Source: Ottelia alismoides (Eukaryota > Streptophyta > Magnoliopsida > Alismatales > Hydrocharitaceae). From it: a stretch of DNA of 64,000 bases. The DNA is taken from NCBI GenBank assembly GCA_037367405.1, contig JAZKJV010010627.1, positions 372,001 to 436,000 of the forward strand. The letters run 5' to 3'. Position 1 is the first letter of the stretch; each line of letters begins with the position of its first letter. The notes under the pieces are model-generated. The model made no database searches. It worked only from the letters and a program-made list of their open reading frames with translations, and was not told the DNA's origin. Shown in pieces: positions 42,901-48,570 of the stretch. A program made the position numbers and the translations under genes.

Positions 42901-44910
42901 CCATGCGTGCAAGGTCTCTTATATAGAGAGAAACCTAAAGAGCGAAAAATGGGAAAATACATATATGACCCCAAAAGTTACATTACTCAAATAAAATAGA
43001 AAATACAATAACTCTAACAGTTAACAAGCTTGGCACCTTAGACATGTTAATATCTAAGAATAAGTGTTTGTCTGACTTGACAGTTCTAGGAATTAAGTAT
43101 TATGACCGTGCAATGTACTAACCTGAATAAGTAGATTACAATCTCAACAAGGAAAAAAAATATAAAGTGATTTACGAGGAGTAATTCGGAAGCTCCATCT
43201 TCACTGTTACTAAAGAGTTCTAAATCGCGGTTCTGATTCTCTTCTTAAAAATTCCACTCAATATCAAATGAACCTTCTTCCCGGTCTTGATTGCCTATTG
43301 TCAGTTTAACAAGAACTAATAGATTAAACCGTTCACAATGTTATTTTAATGCACGCAATTCTAACATATTTTTACAATAAAGAAGCATGTTTACCCAAAA
43401 CTCCATTAAAAATTAAAATAAAATCTTACAGTAGACAATGCAAAGTGATAGCATCGTTGAATGCACATCCTTTGCAACTCCCATTGATGCGAACACATTA
43501 TCTAATACACATTATTGAAACTGCATGTATAACAAAAAAACCTAGACAATGCAAACTGATGTGAAAAATGGGAAGAAAGGAGTATCAATTTTGGTGGACG
43601 ACAACCTTGGACTCGATCCCTTCGCGTGTAGGGCTTTTACGACCTTGATCGAGGTGTAGCGGACGAGGGAGGGAATGGACAAGAGATCGAGGGTGTGCGA
43701 GGGTGGAATGGGTTTCGTTCAAGGGTTGAAAAGAAGAAGGGGAGGTGCATTGGGGAGGACGACATGGATCGGAAGGGGGAGTGGTTTCTTGGGATAGAGG
43801 AGAAAGGGTTTCTATGAAGGGTATTCGTCCTTTGATCTGGTTTTTAAACGTCATTTGCTCTATTTGACGGTGTAGAATGAGAGGGGACCACATTGTTACT
43901 GCAAAGAAGTTTGAGACCCCAATCGTTGCAATGGGAAGTTTGGAAACCACATTGATACCATATTAAGAGTTTGGGAACTTCCTTATAATTTACTCTACTT
44001 TCTTTGGTAAATAGTAAGTCCTCTTCCTTTCTTGGTTGTTTCTACCTCGAGAAAGTATATAAGAGGAGGCAAATTCCTGATTAATGTAGCTGGAAAACTT
44101 AATTCCTCCACTAAGCCAACATAATTTTCTCTAATAATACTGTATGCATATCACATATAATCTTATGCACTATAGGGTAACGTATATATTCTACGCGCTT
44201 CCCCACATCACACATATTCTCTGCGTTTCTTCTCTACCAAAAGCGCAGAGAAGCTGTGTGCTATGCTCTACTACTACTAAAAAAAAGACCGAACCTTGTA
44301 ATCCAAAAACCTGCCCAACAATGGACCCACTCATTTACTGTTTCTCACGAATGGTGCTGCCTGTTCTCTCGTTCTAGATATTTTTTAAATATACAAATCC
44401 CAGTGCATTTTTTTTCTTATTTGAAAGAATACAAAATATTAAAGAGTTGTGTAGATATATATAGACACATAATTACTAACGGATTATGAATCGGACTGGT
44501 GGATTTGAAAATTTTTTATTTTGTCTTCATTTAGATAACAAAATCAATTCAATCCAATCCTATAACATCAGGGTTGATTGGATTACGAATGCTGTCAAAT
44601 TCGTGAGCATCCCTAGTTTTAACCTTATGCACAAACCTTATTTACGGACATTAGAAAAGGTGTCTGATGCTGAAATTAATATGAATTTAAAGTTGCACAA
44701 ATTGCTTCTCTTAAGCTGTAGTTTGTTTGCATTGATCTTTCTAAACTTTCCTTGTAAAACCAAATAGTTGTTTACGATTGCTCTCCTCTGTGCAGTTTGT
44801 TTGTATGTGTTACATCCTAATTTTGCATGTTAATTGCCATTTTCAAGATTAGTACGACGTGGGGTATTGGATTGATTATTGGCCCAGCAATTGGAGGTTA
44901 CTTGGCACAG
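15780..44910 (+). CDS. ZIFL1: ZIF/ZIFL-type MFS transporter, exons 1-7 (5' part; gene runs off the window)
   Basis: Exons at 15780-15921, 26595-26635, 30765-30825, 30932-31034, 31146-31248, 31383-31436 and 44848-44910 join in one frame to 189 codons without a stop; all introns are GT-AG. Family marks: the N-terminal CPGC motif (YHEGCPGCEVD, residues about 13-23), the first membrane helix leading to LPISSLFPFLYFM, the MFS motif A GIMADRYGRKPV (exon 4), FNTLFGLSTSFWMAISTRFL and GLLGPIK (exon 5), and the antiporter motif GIGLIIGPAIGG (exon 7). ZIFL proteins are 12-helix H+-coupled transporters of the DHA1 type on tonoplast or plasma membrane, tied to zinc, potassium and auxin handling in Arabidopsis and rice. 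The usual length is about 450-490 residues, so over half lies beyond 64000. The start is the first ATG after the TATA box and fits the family N-terminus. Which paralogue it is cannot be told. Confidence 0.9.
15922..17259. other. ZIFL intron 1, first part
   Basis: Intronic sequence after exon 1. I see no repeat with clear ends here. The stretch 16620-16900 is less AT-rich, but I recognise nothing in it. Confidence 0.5.
17260..18180. other. Possible organelle-derived (mitochondrial-like) insert
   Basis: The base composition and style of this block (mixed GC, many short C/T and G/A runs, no AT-rich intron character) differ from the intron around it and resemble plant mitochondrial non-coding DNA. 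This is an impression from composition, not a match. No gene is read in it. Confidence 0.25.
18408..18879 (-). repeat. LTR A (low-coordinate, 3') of the tandem
   Basis: 472 bp. A TATA box is placed in TCCCTCCTATATAAAGGGAT on the minus strand, itself nearly palindromic. Very close to LTR C. Confidence 0.88.
19585..20229 (-). CDS. Gag-like ORF of tandem unit 1 (unrecognised, conserved with unit 2)
   Basis: 214 residues. The start ATG touches the primer site, so the ORF begins at the very first base of the internal region. The N-terminus MDTESFLRFDDPVEYW is followed by a basic stretch (SRSHSRSKKFHQQ), a W-containing KVQAWLA segment, an acidic middle (about residues 75-120, many D and E) and a Pro/Ala-rich tail (about 130-180). 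Unit 2 has the same layout with MDVELFSRFDGPVAYW and KVQQW. I do not recognise the family. Its place and basic-acidic-proline layout suggest a structural, gag-type protein of a TR-GAG-like element, but there is no zinc knuckle. Transcription would come from LTR B on the minus strand. Confidence 0.6.
   Translation of the reverse strand: MDTESFLRFDDPVEYWCLKFGFSCPSLGSRSHSRSKKFHQQLISCLKVQAWLAAQIGEDLFVNDKNQNDAPAVQPDFSPKDEDISILDEGLFDTTPVQPNNEDKEPILDESADEESGFKVEVAVRDISNHPPSPIPTPMAVPAPLAAPQAVQALAAPPAAPPATPNLPCDSAPATAAPPTARSVAHGGVTSPRQHTQIKCGYHRRRVSVTRPPR
20230..20241 (-). other. Primer binding site of unit 1
   Basis: The minus strand reads TGGTATCAGAGT, one base off the tRNA-Met(i) complement. The ATG of the unit's ORF follows with no spacer. 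Confidence 0.8.
20244..20713 (-). repeat. LTR B (middle, shared) of the tandem
   Basis: 470 bp. It keeps the same ends and TATA region but has many more substitutions than A and C, notably in the 20360-20650 part. It acts as 5' LTR of unit 1 and 3' LTR of unit 2. Confidence 0.88.
20714..21786 (-). other. Proline-rich low-complexity internal region of unit 2
   Basis: C-rich on the minus strand (G-rich on the plus) from about 21100 to 21860. Long open frames on both strands are a result of the composition. It probably corresponds to the ORF's proline-rich tail plus 3' non-coding DNA before the purine tract. Confidence 0.55.
21787..22275 (-). pseudogene. Gag-like ORF of tandem unit 2, frameshifted before its proline-rich tail
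   Basis: 162 residues from the ATG that abuts the primer site: MDVELFSRFDGPVAYWRMKL, a basic block (SRGSHARSRQQKYKKRLRKS), KVQQWIDSW, then an acidic segment around residues 65-95. The frame ends at 21787. The Pro-rich tail present in unit 1 is found here in other minus frames (20981-22106, many PAPLP-type repeats), so one or more frameshifts separate the parts. Shared M-D-x-E-x-F-x-R-F-D-x-P-V-x-Y-W in two diverged units argues for past selection on the protein. Confidence 0.6.
22276..22287 (-). other. Primer binding site of unit 2
   Basis: The minus strand reads TGGTATCAGAGC, a perfect tRNA-Met(i) complement, two bases from LTR C and directly followed by the ATG of the ORF. Confidence 0.85.
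22290..22762 (-). repeat. LTR C (high-coordinate, 5') of the tandem
   Basis: 473 bp, nearly identical to LTR A over its whole length. The near identity of A and C suggests a recent insertion. Confidence 0.88.
22768..23905 (-). pseudogene. LINE reverse transcriptase C-terminus with zf-RVT domain
   Basis: Three minus frames follow each other: 23688-23909 (IPLYFLSNRRMPKGIRSRLE), 23521-23796 (DIHLVGWEDITCRKDQGGLG, then VKSIEHMNDALLLKWASRI) and 22760-23548 (zf-RVT: LPKRIGFFLWLLRRQRLMTR, then CLLCNAAIESVEHLFFLCP). These are the thumb and the zinc-binding RT tail of plant L1-type LINEs. The YADD palm box is absent because the insertion is 5'-truncated. Two frameshifts are present. Confidence 0.88.
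24083..25294 (+). mobile_element. 5'-truncated LINE with 17-bp target duplication
   Basis: ACAACGACATGCTGAGA is found at 24066-24082 and 25295-25311. Between them is about 1.2 kb ending in TTATTC plus an A-run, the 3' tail of a LINE on the plus strand. This is a textbook target-primed insertion, and the flanks are clean. Confidence 0.92.
24090..25211 (+). pseudogene. LINE reverse transcriptase C-terminus with zf-RVT domain
   Basis: Frames 24031-24336 (RLMPVGVRRKVETLMRSFFW, then LVPVAEGGLG-type GGLGVRDVESMNKALLA) and 24510-25211 carry the RT thumb and tail. The zf-RVT part reads KVPIRVKVFLWYLRRDRICD, CDRCENEMEDADHIFFGC and AALWAIWLGRNDTIF, with Cys and His zinc ligands in place. The end at 25211 is close to the family's normal C-terminus. 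The palm with the catalytic box is missing through 5' truncation, and an internal frameshift lies near 24330-24510. The tail is related to the minus-strand LINE next to it. Confidence 0.88.
25312..25872 (-). repeat. Possible diverged LTR element end
   Basis: A G-rich block (25320-25600) is followed by an AT-rich part with GGCCTTTATAGGC and AAATAAATAAATAAATAAAA, then ATGACACACTAGCTCCCCCG, which on the minus strand could be a purine tract before an LTR. The arrangement copies that of the three-LTR family but the sequence is not close. Tentative. Confidence 0.3.
25873..26594. other. ZIFL intron 1, last part
   Basis: AT-rich intronic sequence without a recognised repeat, ending in a T-rich tract and acceptor TGCAG before exon 2. 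Confidence 0.5.
26595..26635 (+). CDS. ZIFL1: ZIFL exon 2
   Basis: This 41-bp exon lies between acceptor TGCAG and donor GTATGT. With the carried base it encodes ALPISSLFPFLYFM, a stretch strongly conserved in ZIFL proteins. It is too short to be found as an open frame on its own. Confidence 0.9.
26636..27640. other. ZIFL intron 2, first part
   Basis: AT-rich intron sequence; nothing recognised. Confidence 0.5.
27641..28450 (-). mobile_element. Decayed copia 3' end (LTR plus RNase H remnant)
   Basis: The stretch AACACTCTCCTCAAGATGGA near 27911-27930, followed by GCATAGATATCCTTCATGCT, matches the LTR-purine-tract-pol end seen in the better preserved minus-strand copia elements at 54, 59 and 62 kb. 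The pol part to 28450 shows only scattered RNase H-like words. The LTR is probably about 27650-27915. Confidence 0.6.
28451..29355. other. Unassigned intron 2 sequence
   Basis: A less AT-rich island at 28920-29290 could be a decayed LINE or copia piece, but no diagnostic motif is present. Confidence 0.35.
29356..29731 (+). repeat. Probable copia 5' LTR
   Basis: Its right end ...CCCAACA is followed directly by a primer site. A TATA-like CTCTATATAAGATAGCCC lies near 29673-29690. The left edge is a guess, because no partner LTR was found. Confidence 0.5.
29732..29743 (+). other. Primer binding site of copia fragment
   Basis: TTGTATCAGAGC, one base off TGGTATCAGAGC. It orients the fragment to the plus strand. 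Confidence 0.7.
29823..29850 (+). repeat. (CT)n microsatellite
   Basis: About 14 CT units in the leader of the copia fragment. A shorter CT run lies at 30086-30101. Confidence 0.85.
30329..30500 (+). pseudogene. copia gag N-terminal fragment
   Basis: After the LTR, primer site and a roughly 580-bp leader, an ATG opens MLESKVDIPITCAFSGPSL, with IVKMDVTNYELCAMLFMSLM and then KKHILTGEE. This corresponds to the 'LNGTNY-x-x-W' start of copia gag, with the usual Trp replaced by Cys. The frame stops after 65 residues, and the rest of the element is missing: intron sequence and exon 3 follow within 260 bases. It is a 5' remnant only. Confidence 0.6.
30765..30825 (+). CDS. ZIFL1: ZIFL exon 3
   Basis: 61 bp between TTGCAG and GTATGC. 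It encodes IRDLHITESEEDIGYYAGYV; the EEDIGYYAG box is a family hallmark at the loop before helix 2. Confidence 0.92.
30932..31034 (+). CDS. ZIFL1: ZIFL exon 4 (MFS motif A)
   Basis: 103 bp after acceptor TTTAAG, ending before GTTAGT. It encodes SSFMFGRVLTSALWGIMADR and then YGRKPVILFGIMA. DRYGRKP is the cytoplasmic loop 2-3 signature of the major facilitator superfamily. Confidence 0.92.
31146..31248 (+). CDS. ZIFL1: ZIFL exon 5
   Basis: 103 bp between CTTCAG and GTTAGT. It encodes IIFNTLFGLSTSFWMAISTR followed by FLLGLLNGLLGPIK, helices 3-4 of the transporter. The frame joins exon 4 in phase 2. Confidence 0.92.
31383..31436 (+). CDS. ZIFL1: ZIFL exon 6
   Basis: 54 bp between TTGCAG and GTAAGG, phase 0. 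It encodes AYCSEICRPEHQSVALSL; the E-x-C-R-x-E-H-Q pattern is the monocot form of this ZIFL loop. The next intron is 13.4 kb long. Confidence 0.88.
31437..31829. other. ZIFL intron 6, first part
   Basis: Intron sequence with a 36-bp tandem duplication at about 31598-31670 (unit begins CCATGTATGCCATATTGATG). No gene is seen. Confidence 0.6.
31830..32370 (-). mobile_element. Decayed copia 3' end (LTR and RNase H remnant)
   Basis: A TATATAAATAGG box near 31851, then TCCCCTTCAGCTTGAGCATA at about 31974-31993 (purine tract on the minus strand), then RNase H remnants: the stretch near 32140-32210 corresponds on the minus strand to the 'SKKQ-x-x-V-A-x-RST-x-ESEY' box. It is older than the neighbouring elements and has no open frame. 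Confidence 0.6.
32371..32767. repeat. Low-complexity stretch with a short tandem repeat
   Basis: GATAGGAAGAATGATGAGAC occurs twice in tandem with a 26-base period near 32505-32555. The rest is unassigned. Confidence 0.5.
32768..32917 (-). repeat. 3' LTR of the intron 6 copia
   Basis: 150 bp with TTTTATATAGAGAG as TATA region. The following CTTCTCCTCAAGTTGGAGC is the purine tract on the minus strand. Confidence 0.85.
32918..33731 (-). pseudogene. copia RNase H and end of RT
   Basis: Minus-strand pieces: the ADIFAKALPKK tail (32818-33021) that ends copia pol, RNase H words between 33060 and 33420, and TEGLHLSQRKYCLDILTETG with LLGCKSSGIPVE and LLYLTVTRPDI (33399-33731), the RT thumb. The palm with YVDD is gone: the sequence resumes on the other side of X1 about 130 residues upstream, in the DVKNTFLYGD region, so part of RT was deleted with the end of X1. 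Confidence 0.75.
33732..34048 (+). repeat. 5' LTR of X1
   Basis: Homologous to 38977-39283 and 41880-42177. It includes a snap-back GGTAAATGGATCC / GAATCCATTTACC and a TATA region GGGCTATATAAGAAGCCC. Confidence 0.85.
34049..34060 (+). other. Primer binding site of X1
   Basis: TGGTATCAGAGC directly after the LTR end TCTAACA. Confidence 0.9.
36175..37902 (-). pseudogene. copia RT N-terminus, hinge and integrase
   Basis: Going 5' to 3' on the minus strand: GAG-pre-integrase and zinc finger (37387-37902: RHPFAKALSMIFPELSTLKF, CEACAFRKHHQASFRV), integrase start (FFWLVPCDVWGPYPIRTLRG, then YSYFIVFMDDYNRNRSSWVY), the hinge with VFLGYSHTQKGYRCYD (36867-37061), and the RT N-terminus near 36175-36500 with the NTFLYGDLEEK box. 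The integrase zinc finger keeps C-x2-C. Many stops. Equivalent parts are in the same order in the 45670 element. Confidence 0.8.
37903..38229 (-). pseudogene. copia protease with lost catalytic Asp
   Basis: TWIINSGASTHLT is the protease active-site region, where the usual D-S-G-A reads N-S-G-A. Asn cannot act as the catalytic Asp, so the enzyme is dead even if translated. The upstream residues HGPACLSNKNTTVAL belong to the gag end. Confidence 0.8.
38280..38976 (-). pseudogene. copia gag, middle and C-terminal part
   Basis: The 38479-38790 frame carries gag words (YRFLNGMHPRYHVVKEQFST, LLKLKIVFRRLEELE). The 38816-38976 part has DKDYENRPTDNYQVINWMTN, matching DKDYDTW..VDNCQVITWMTN of the 45670 element. 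The reading is cut inside a PPYEK|DKDYE motif by X2; the missing N-terminus is found beyond X2 at 42178-42310. Confidence 0.8.
38977..39283 (+). repeat. 5' LTR of X2
   Basis: About 307 bp. The first bases (TG...) are eroded compared with the 3' LTR. It contains the palindrome-like GGGTAAATGGATCC / GGATCCATTTACC. Confidence 0.8.
39284..39295 (+). other. Primer binding site of X2
   Basis: TGGTATCAGAGC following TTTCTAACA. Confidence 0.9.
39546..39676 (+). mobile_element. MITE inside X2, same family as 14.3-14.7 kb
   Basis: 131 bp with nearly perfect inverted ends GGGTTCGTTTGGTTGCAGGG / CCCTGCAACCAAACGAACCC and CTA duplicated on both sides (39543-39545 and 39677-39679). The 3-bp duplication and end sequence fit a Tourist-like (PIF/Harbinger) MITE. 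It is the cleanest copy in the window. Confidence 0.85.
40780..41030 (+). repeat. A-run-rich segment of X2
   Basis: Many A5-A8 runs split by short G-rich words. X1 (about 35090-35420) and, in reverse, X3 (about 52690-53070) have the same kind of segment at the same place, next to a GGGTTCCCA...GGGAACCCTAA motif. Confidence 0.6.
41880..42177 (+). repeat. 3' LTR of X2
   Basis: 298 bp from TGTTGGAACTTGG to TTTCTAACA. It lacks one arm of the snap-back seen in the other copies. Confidence 0.85.
42178..42310 (-). pseudogene. copia gag N-terminus (continuation beyond X2)
   Basis: Minus-strand words TTIKLKDIKNYVLC, SFKVFIGGQ, stop, then YILTKDPPYEK correspond one by one to TSIKLKGSENYILW, SFKSFIGGQ and YVLTKDPPKEM in the element at 45670. 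This shows both that the two elements are family members and that X2 split this gag. A stop lies inside. Confidence 0.8.
42857..42868 (-). other. Primer binding site of the intron 6 copia
   Basis: The minus strand reads TGATATCAGAGC, one base off the tRNA-Met complement, touching the 5' LTR. Confidence 0.8.
42869..43019 (-). repeat. 5' LTR of the intron 6 copia
   Basis: 151 bp, partner of 32768-32917; TCTTATATAGAGAGAAACCT is the TATA region. Confidence 0.85.
43020..44847. other. ZIFL intron 6, last part
   Basis: AT-rich with one less AT-rich island at 43560-43900 that shows no known motif. It ends with acceptor TTTCAAG before exon 7. Confidence 0.5.
44848..44910 (+). CDS. ZIFL1: ZIFL exon 7 (antiporter motif C)
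   Basis: 63 bp after acceptor TTTCAAG, followed by donor GTGATA, which is weaker than the others. It encodes ISTTWGIGLIIGPAIGGYLA plus Q. G-x-x-x-G-P-x-x-G-G is the motif C of H+ antiporters, in helix 5. The family continues with a P-A-E-K-Y-P-like exon, which I could not find before 64000. Confidence 0.9.
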
Positions 44911-45664
44911 GTGATATACATTTTCTATTACTATGCCAGTTGATGTTAGCGGCCACTGATCTAAAGCAGAAATTTATTTGAATATTTAATGTAAAATAGT
45001 ATAATTCTATACCAGTTGACATTGAGGGAAAATGCCTGATCATTCACACCCACTTGATAGATTCATTATTTTCGTGAGAAACTGCAATTGGAATATTTAT
45101 GCAATCTAGTCATCCACTCGAATAAAATTTACTAATAAAAAGTTGAGATCATTCTGACCAATATAAAAATACTTAAGAGTCTGTTGTAGACCTCCATAGG
45201 AGGTATAGACGCAGTTGTAAGAAGCTGGGTGTATGTCTCACTCATCGCATGAGAATAAGTGGCTGTGAGGGAGTCTGACATTGCCTTCACAGTAGCCCGA
45301 CAAAGGATACCATTGGCTATTTATGTGGTCAGAGTACAACGTATCTACACATGCTCATACACATCATCTTGCTTTCATGAAGCATTCCCCCCAGTCTTGT
45401 CAGCCAGCTCAGACTACGTCAAGATGTGGTCTTTGTTATATTGCACAACAAGATGGTCATAATCTACATGAATCACAACTCATAGTTGGTCCAATCTATC
45501 TTGACAACGGGTCCCAATCACTGAAGGTACCAAAGGAAGATATGTCACCCTTGTTTTATGACAAAGCAAGGAGAGGACGAGACTGGGGCTGTAGACTGAT
45601 ATGAATATGTCTACACAACCATACAGGGAATCAGTTGTGTGTATAAACTCATGCCACATCCTTT
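44911..45664. other. Start of ZIFL intron 7
   Basis: Intron sequence after the donor GTGATA. No exon of the transporter and no clear repeat is seen. Confidence 0.5.
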
Positions 45665-45669
45665 CCCAT

Positions 45670-45824
45670 TGTTAGGAATGTATTGAGCGGCTCTTAATTA
45701 TTATTCATTGTAACCCCATTAGGGGCACTTATGTACTTTCTCTCTTTTTGGACTCTAGGGTTTTATCCTATATAAGGACCCCTAGACCAACGGAATAATA
45801 CATGCTATTTCATTCTTCTTCACA
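45670..45824 (+). repeat. 5' LTR
   Basis: TGTTAGGAATG to TCTTCACA, with the TATA region CCTATATAAGGACCCC. Confidence 0.9.
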
Positions 45825-45836
45825 TGGTATTAGAGC
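45825..45836 (+). other. Primer binding site
   Basis: TGGTATTAGAGC, one base off the tRNA-Met complement, directly after the LTR. Confidence 0.85.
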
Positions 45837-46502
45837 GGTGGTCCTAGATCGGTGTCCTGACCTAACCCTCCCCTCACCAACTAGCCTCCTCGCGTGCAAT
45901 TTTTTTCTTAAGTGCCCCCCCCCTCCTTCCCTGTTACGGCCTTCTCGCGCACCATCTGCAAGTTTTCGCCCATCTTGGGCATGCTCTCGCGCACTGGAGG
46001 CCGGCTAGGGCTCTAAGCACGTAACCTCATGCTACTGGCCTTTCTCAGCGCTGTCAGGCCTCCCTCTCGAGCCACCTTGCTACTCCGCTCGCCGCCAAGG
46101 CCTGGCACTGCTTTTCTCGCACGCTACCACAGACCCTCCTCCCTCACCAATGCCTCGTTCTATTCTTCTCGCGAGCAGCCTTGCTGCTCCCTACGTCGCC
46201 AGAGCTCCTAGAACCACCATGCCTCTTCCACCTCATCGCCATGATTGACTCACGCGTCGCCAGGGACACACCTTGCCCTTCTCGCGCGCCACTAGGGAAT
46301 TGTCCTGGCCTTCTGGTGCGGTGCCCTAGTTCTTTTGGCGTCAACATGGCCTCGACCTACTTCTACGGTGTCGCCATGGTCTAGTTCCCTAATTCTCTCC
46401 AGCCAGTGCATCAGACATTCCTGATCATTCTCTATGATGACTGATCTGTGATGATTGAGCAAGATTAGGGAAGTTATTCTTTCTTGAACCGTGCAACCAC
46501 CA

Positions 46503-47330
46503 TGGCATATACCGAGCCTAAGCCCCTGTACCCGACTTCTTCTATGATGGTGTAGGGAACGTCTATCAAACTAAAGGGCTCCGAGAACTACATTCTATGG
46601 TCTAAATCATTCAAGTCATTTATTGGTGGTCAGCGAAAGAACTATGTCCTCACAAAAGATCCGCCCAAGGAGATGGACAAGGACTATGATACGTGGTACG
46701 TGGACAACTGCCAGGTGATCACGTGGATGACTAATAGTGTTGATCCTAATATAGCTTCGAACCTTCTCTACAAAGAAACGACAAAAGCAATGCGGGAGAG
46801 TCTTGAGAATACTTACTCCCAAAAGACGACCAAGTCCAGGCTCTGAGGTATCTTCACACGGATTTGGTCTGCTAATCAAGGAGATACATCCTTGATCGAA
46901 TACTACCGAATCCTTACATGTCTGTTTGAAGAACTTATTTTTCAGCCCGCCTGCTGTGACAAACAGATAGGAGAACGTGCGGAGTAGCATGTGTATCACT
47001 TACTATCAGGTTTACATCCACGATACAAGCCGATGAAGGATCAATTTCTGACTGCTGCGGTTCTACCCATTCTGGAGACCATTTTTGGTCGACTACAGGA
47101 ACTTGATTCTCCTTCACCTCTTTTGTCCGCTGAGACTACCACCCACTTTTCTAGATGACAATCCAACTACAAAGGGGGGCGCAGACGTGACCTTGGCCGG
47201 GACGTGGCTGATTCTGGACGAGCACGTGACACAGGACGTAGTCGTGGGCGTGATCCTACTACTGCCTGCTTCCCTGCATGCACACATTATGGATGCCTGA
47301 TTCATCCGTCAGAATGCTGATGGACGAAGT
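46503..47330 (+). pseudogene. copia gag
   Basis: From the ATG at 46503: MAYTEPKPLYPTSSMMV, stop, then TSIKLKGSENYILWSKSFKS, RKNYVLTKDPPKEMDKDYDT, VDNCQVITWMTNSVDPNIAS, SGLHPRYKPMKDQFLT and a G/R-rich tail with SRGRDPTTACFPACTHYGC, a remnant of the zinc-knuckle region. At least three in-frame stops (after MMV, RL and AE) break it. It shares words with the intron 6 copia gag. Confidence 0.85.
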
Positions 47331-47760
47331 TTGACATGCCTCCTAATGCCAACAATGCTTATGAGACAACCTCCTTTGATAGCTCCTACGATACCGCAAC
47401 TACCTCTCATGAATAGGATTCTAGTGACAATCATAGCTCTTTTACTGCATCTGAGTATGCTCGTCTTCAACAACTACTACAGAACTCCTCTAGTGACTCC
47501 AATGCATCTGCTTCTACTGCTAGTCTGGCCACTACATCAGGTACAATTTCTAGCACTGCTTCTACGTCTACTCTTGCATGGATCATTATCTCGGGTGCCT
47601 CAACTCATCTGACGGGTGAAAGTAGTCTTCTACCCTCCTCACGATCGTCTTCCGTTGTGAAAACTGTTCGTGTTGCCAATGGAGCTCATTCCCCTATTAC
47701 TGATGTGGGCACTATGGAGTTTTCCTCCAAACTCTGACTTACTGGAGTTCATTGCGCTCC
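47331..47760 (+). pseudogene. copia protease with lost catalytic Asp
   Basis: LAWIIISGASTHLTG holds the active-site motif with Ile in place of the catalytic Asp (normally D-S-G-A). VRVANGAHSPITDVGTMEFS follows as in retropepsins of this family. The same residue is lost, by a different change, in the intron 6 copy. Ser/Thr-rich sequence links it to gag. Confidence 0.8.
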
Positions 47761-48570
47761 GGACTCTTAGTTTACTATCCGTTCACAAGTTGCGCACTGA
47801 ATTTAACTGTTGAGTTATTTTTGACGAGTTTTGCTGTTACTTTCAGGAAATCCGGACGAGACAGATTTTTGGTGGGGGACATGAGAAGAATGGTCTGTAT
47901 TATCTTGACATCCCCTTTGACTCTGGTTTTGCTAGTGTTTCATCCATCTCCACCGATCCTCTTCTATGGCATCTTCGTCTCGGCCATCTGTTTGTTAAAG
48001 CCCTTTCTTTGATGTTCCCCGAGCTCTCTACGCTCAAGCTTTTTGAGTGCGAGGTATGTCAGTTTGGGAAACATCATCGAGTGTCGTTCCCTGCTCGTAC
48101 TAAGCCTCATCGTGAACTTCCTTTCTCTTTAGTCCATTGTGATATTTGGGACCTTGTCCGGTCCATACTCTGGGTGGACATAAGTATTTTGTGATTTTTA
48201 TTGATTATTACAGTAGGTCGTCTCAGGTCTATCTATTAAAGGAACATTTCAAGATCAATAATATTGTCAAAATTTCTTTCATTATGTCAAGAATATTTTC
48301 TCCTTCGGTATCCAAATTTTTCGTTCTGATAACACTTTGGAATTCACCCAACATGATCTAATAAACTTTTTTGCCTCTCAAGGTACCATACATCAAACTT
48401 CATGCCCCTATATGTCCCAACAAAATGAGATAACAGAGAGAAAACTTAGACATCTCCTAAATATTGCTCGCTCACTCCTCACTCAGATGAAAGTTCCCAA
48501 AACCTATTGGGGTGATGCTGTTCTGAACGCCATCAATCTTATCAACAGAATTCATCTCCAACCCTAAATG
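47761..48570 (+). pseudogene. copia integrase
   Basis: The zinc-finger part near 47950-48090 reads LFECEVCQFGKHHRVSF. The core follows with LVHCDIWD, the first Asp (48120-48150), FHYVKNIFSPSVSKFFVLIT-like words in shifted frames, then QQNEITERKLRHLLNIARSL (48337-48567), where the catalytic E of 'N-G-x-x-E' is kept as E-I-T-E-R-K. Several frameshifts are present. No active enzyme. Confidence 0.8.

Larger units (their letters stand above)
32768..43019 (-). mobile_element. copia element in intron 6, split by two later LTR insertions
   Basis: LTRs at 32768-32917 and 42869-43019 are clearly alike (about 150 bp each, TGT-GAGAA start, ACTCTAACA end). Flanks TTTAA (32763-32767) and GTTAA (43020-43024) form a near-perfect 5-bp duplication. 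A tRNA-Met-like primer site abuts the right LTR. Internal pieces on the minus strand are gag, protease, integrase, RT and RNase H, interrupted by X1 (33732-about 36169) and X2 (38977-42177). Protein pieces match the complete copia at 45670-50755, so both belong to one family. Confidence 0.85.

Noticed and set aside
43585..43950. 121-residue ORF on the minus strand in intron 6
   Set aside because: No domain, no conserved motif and no promoter is seen; probably chance in a less AT-rich island.
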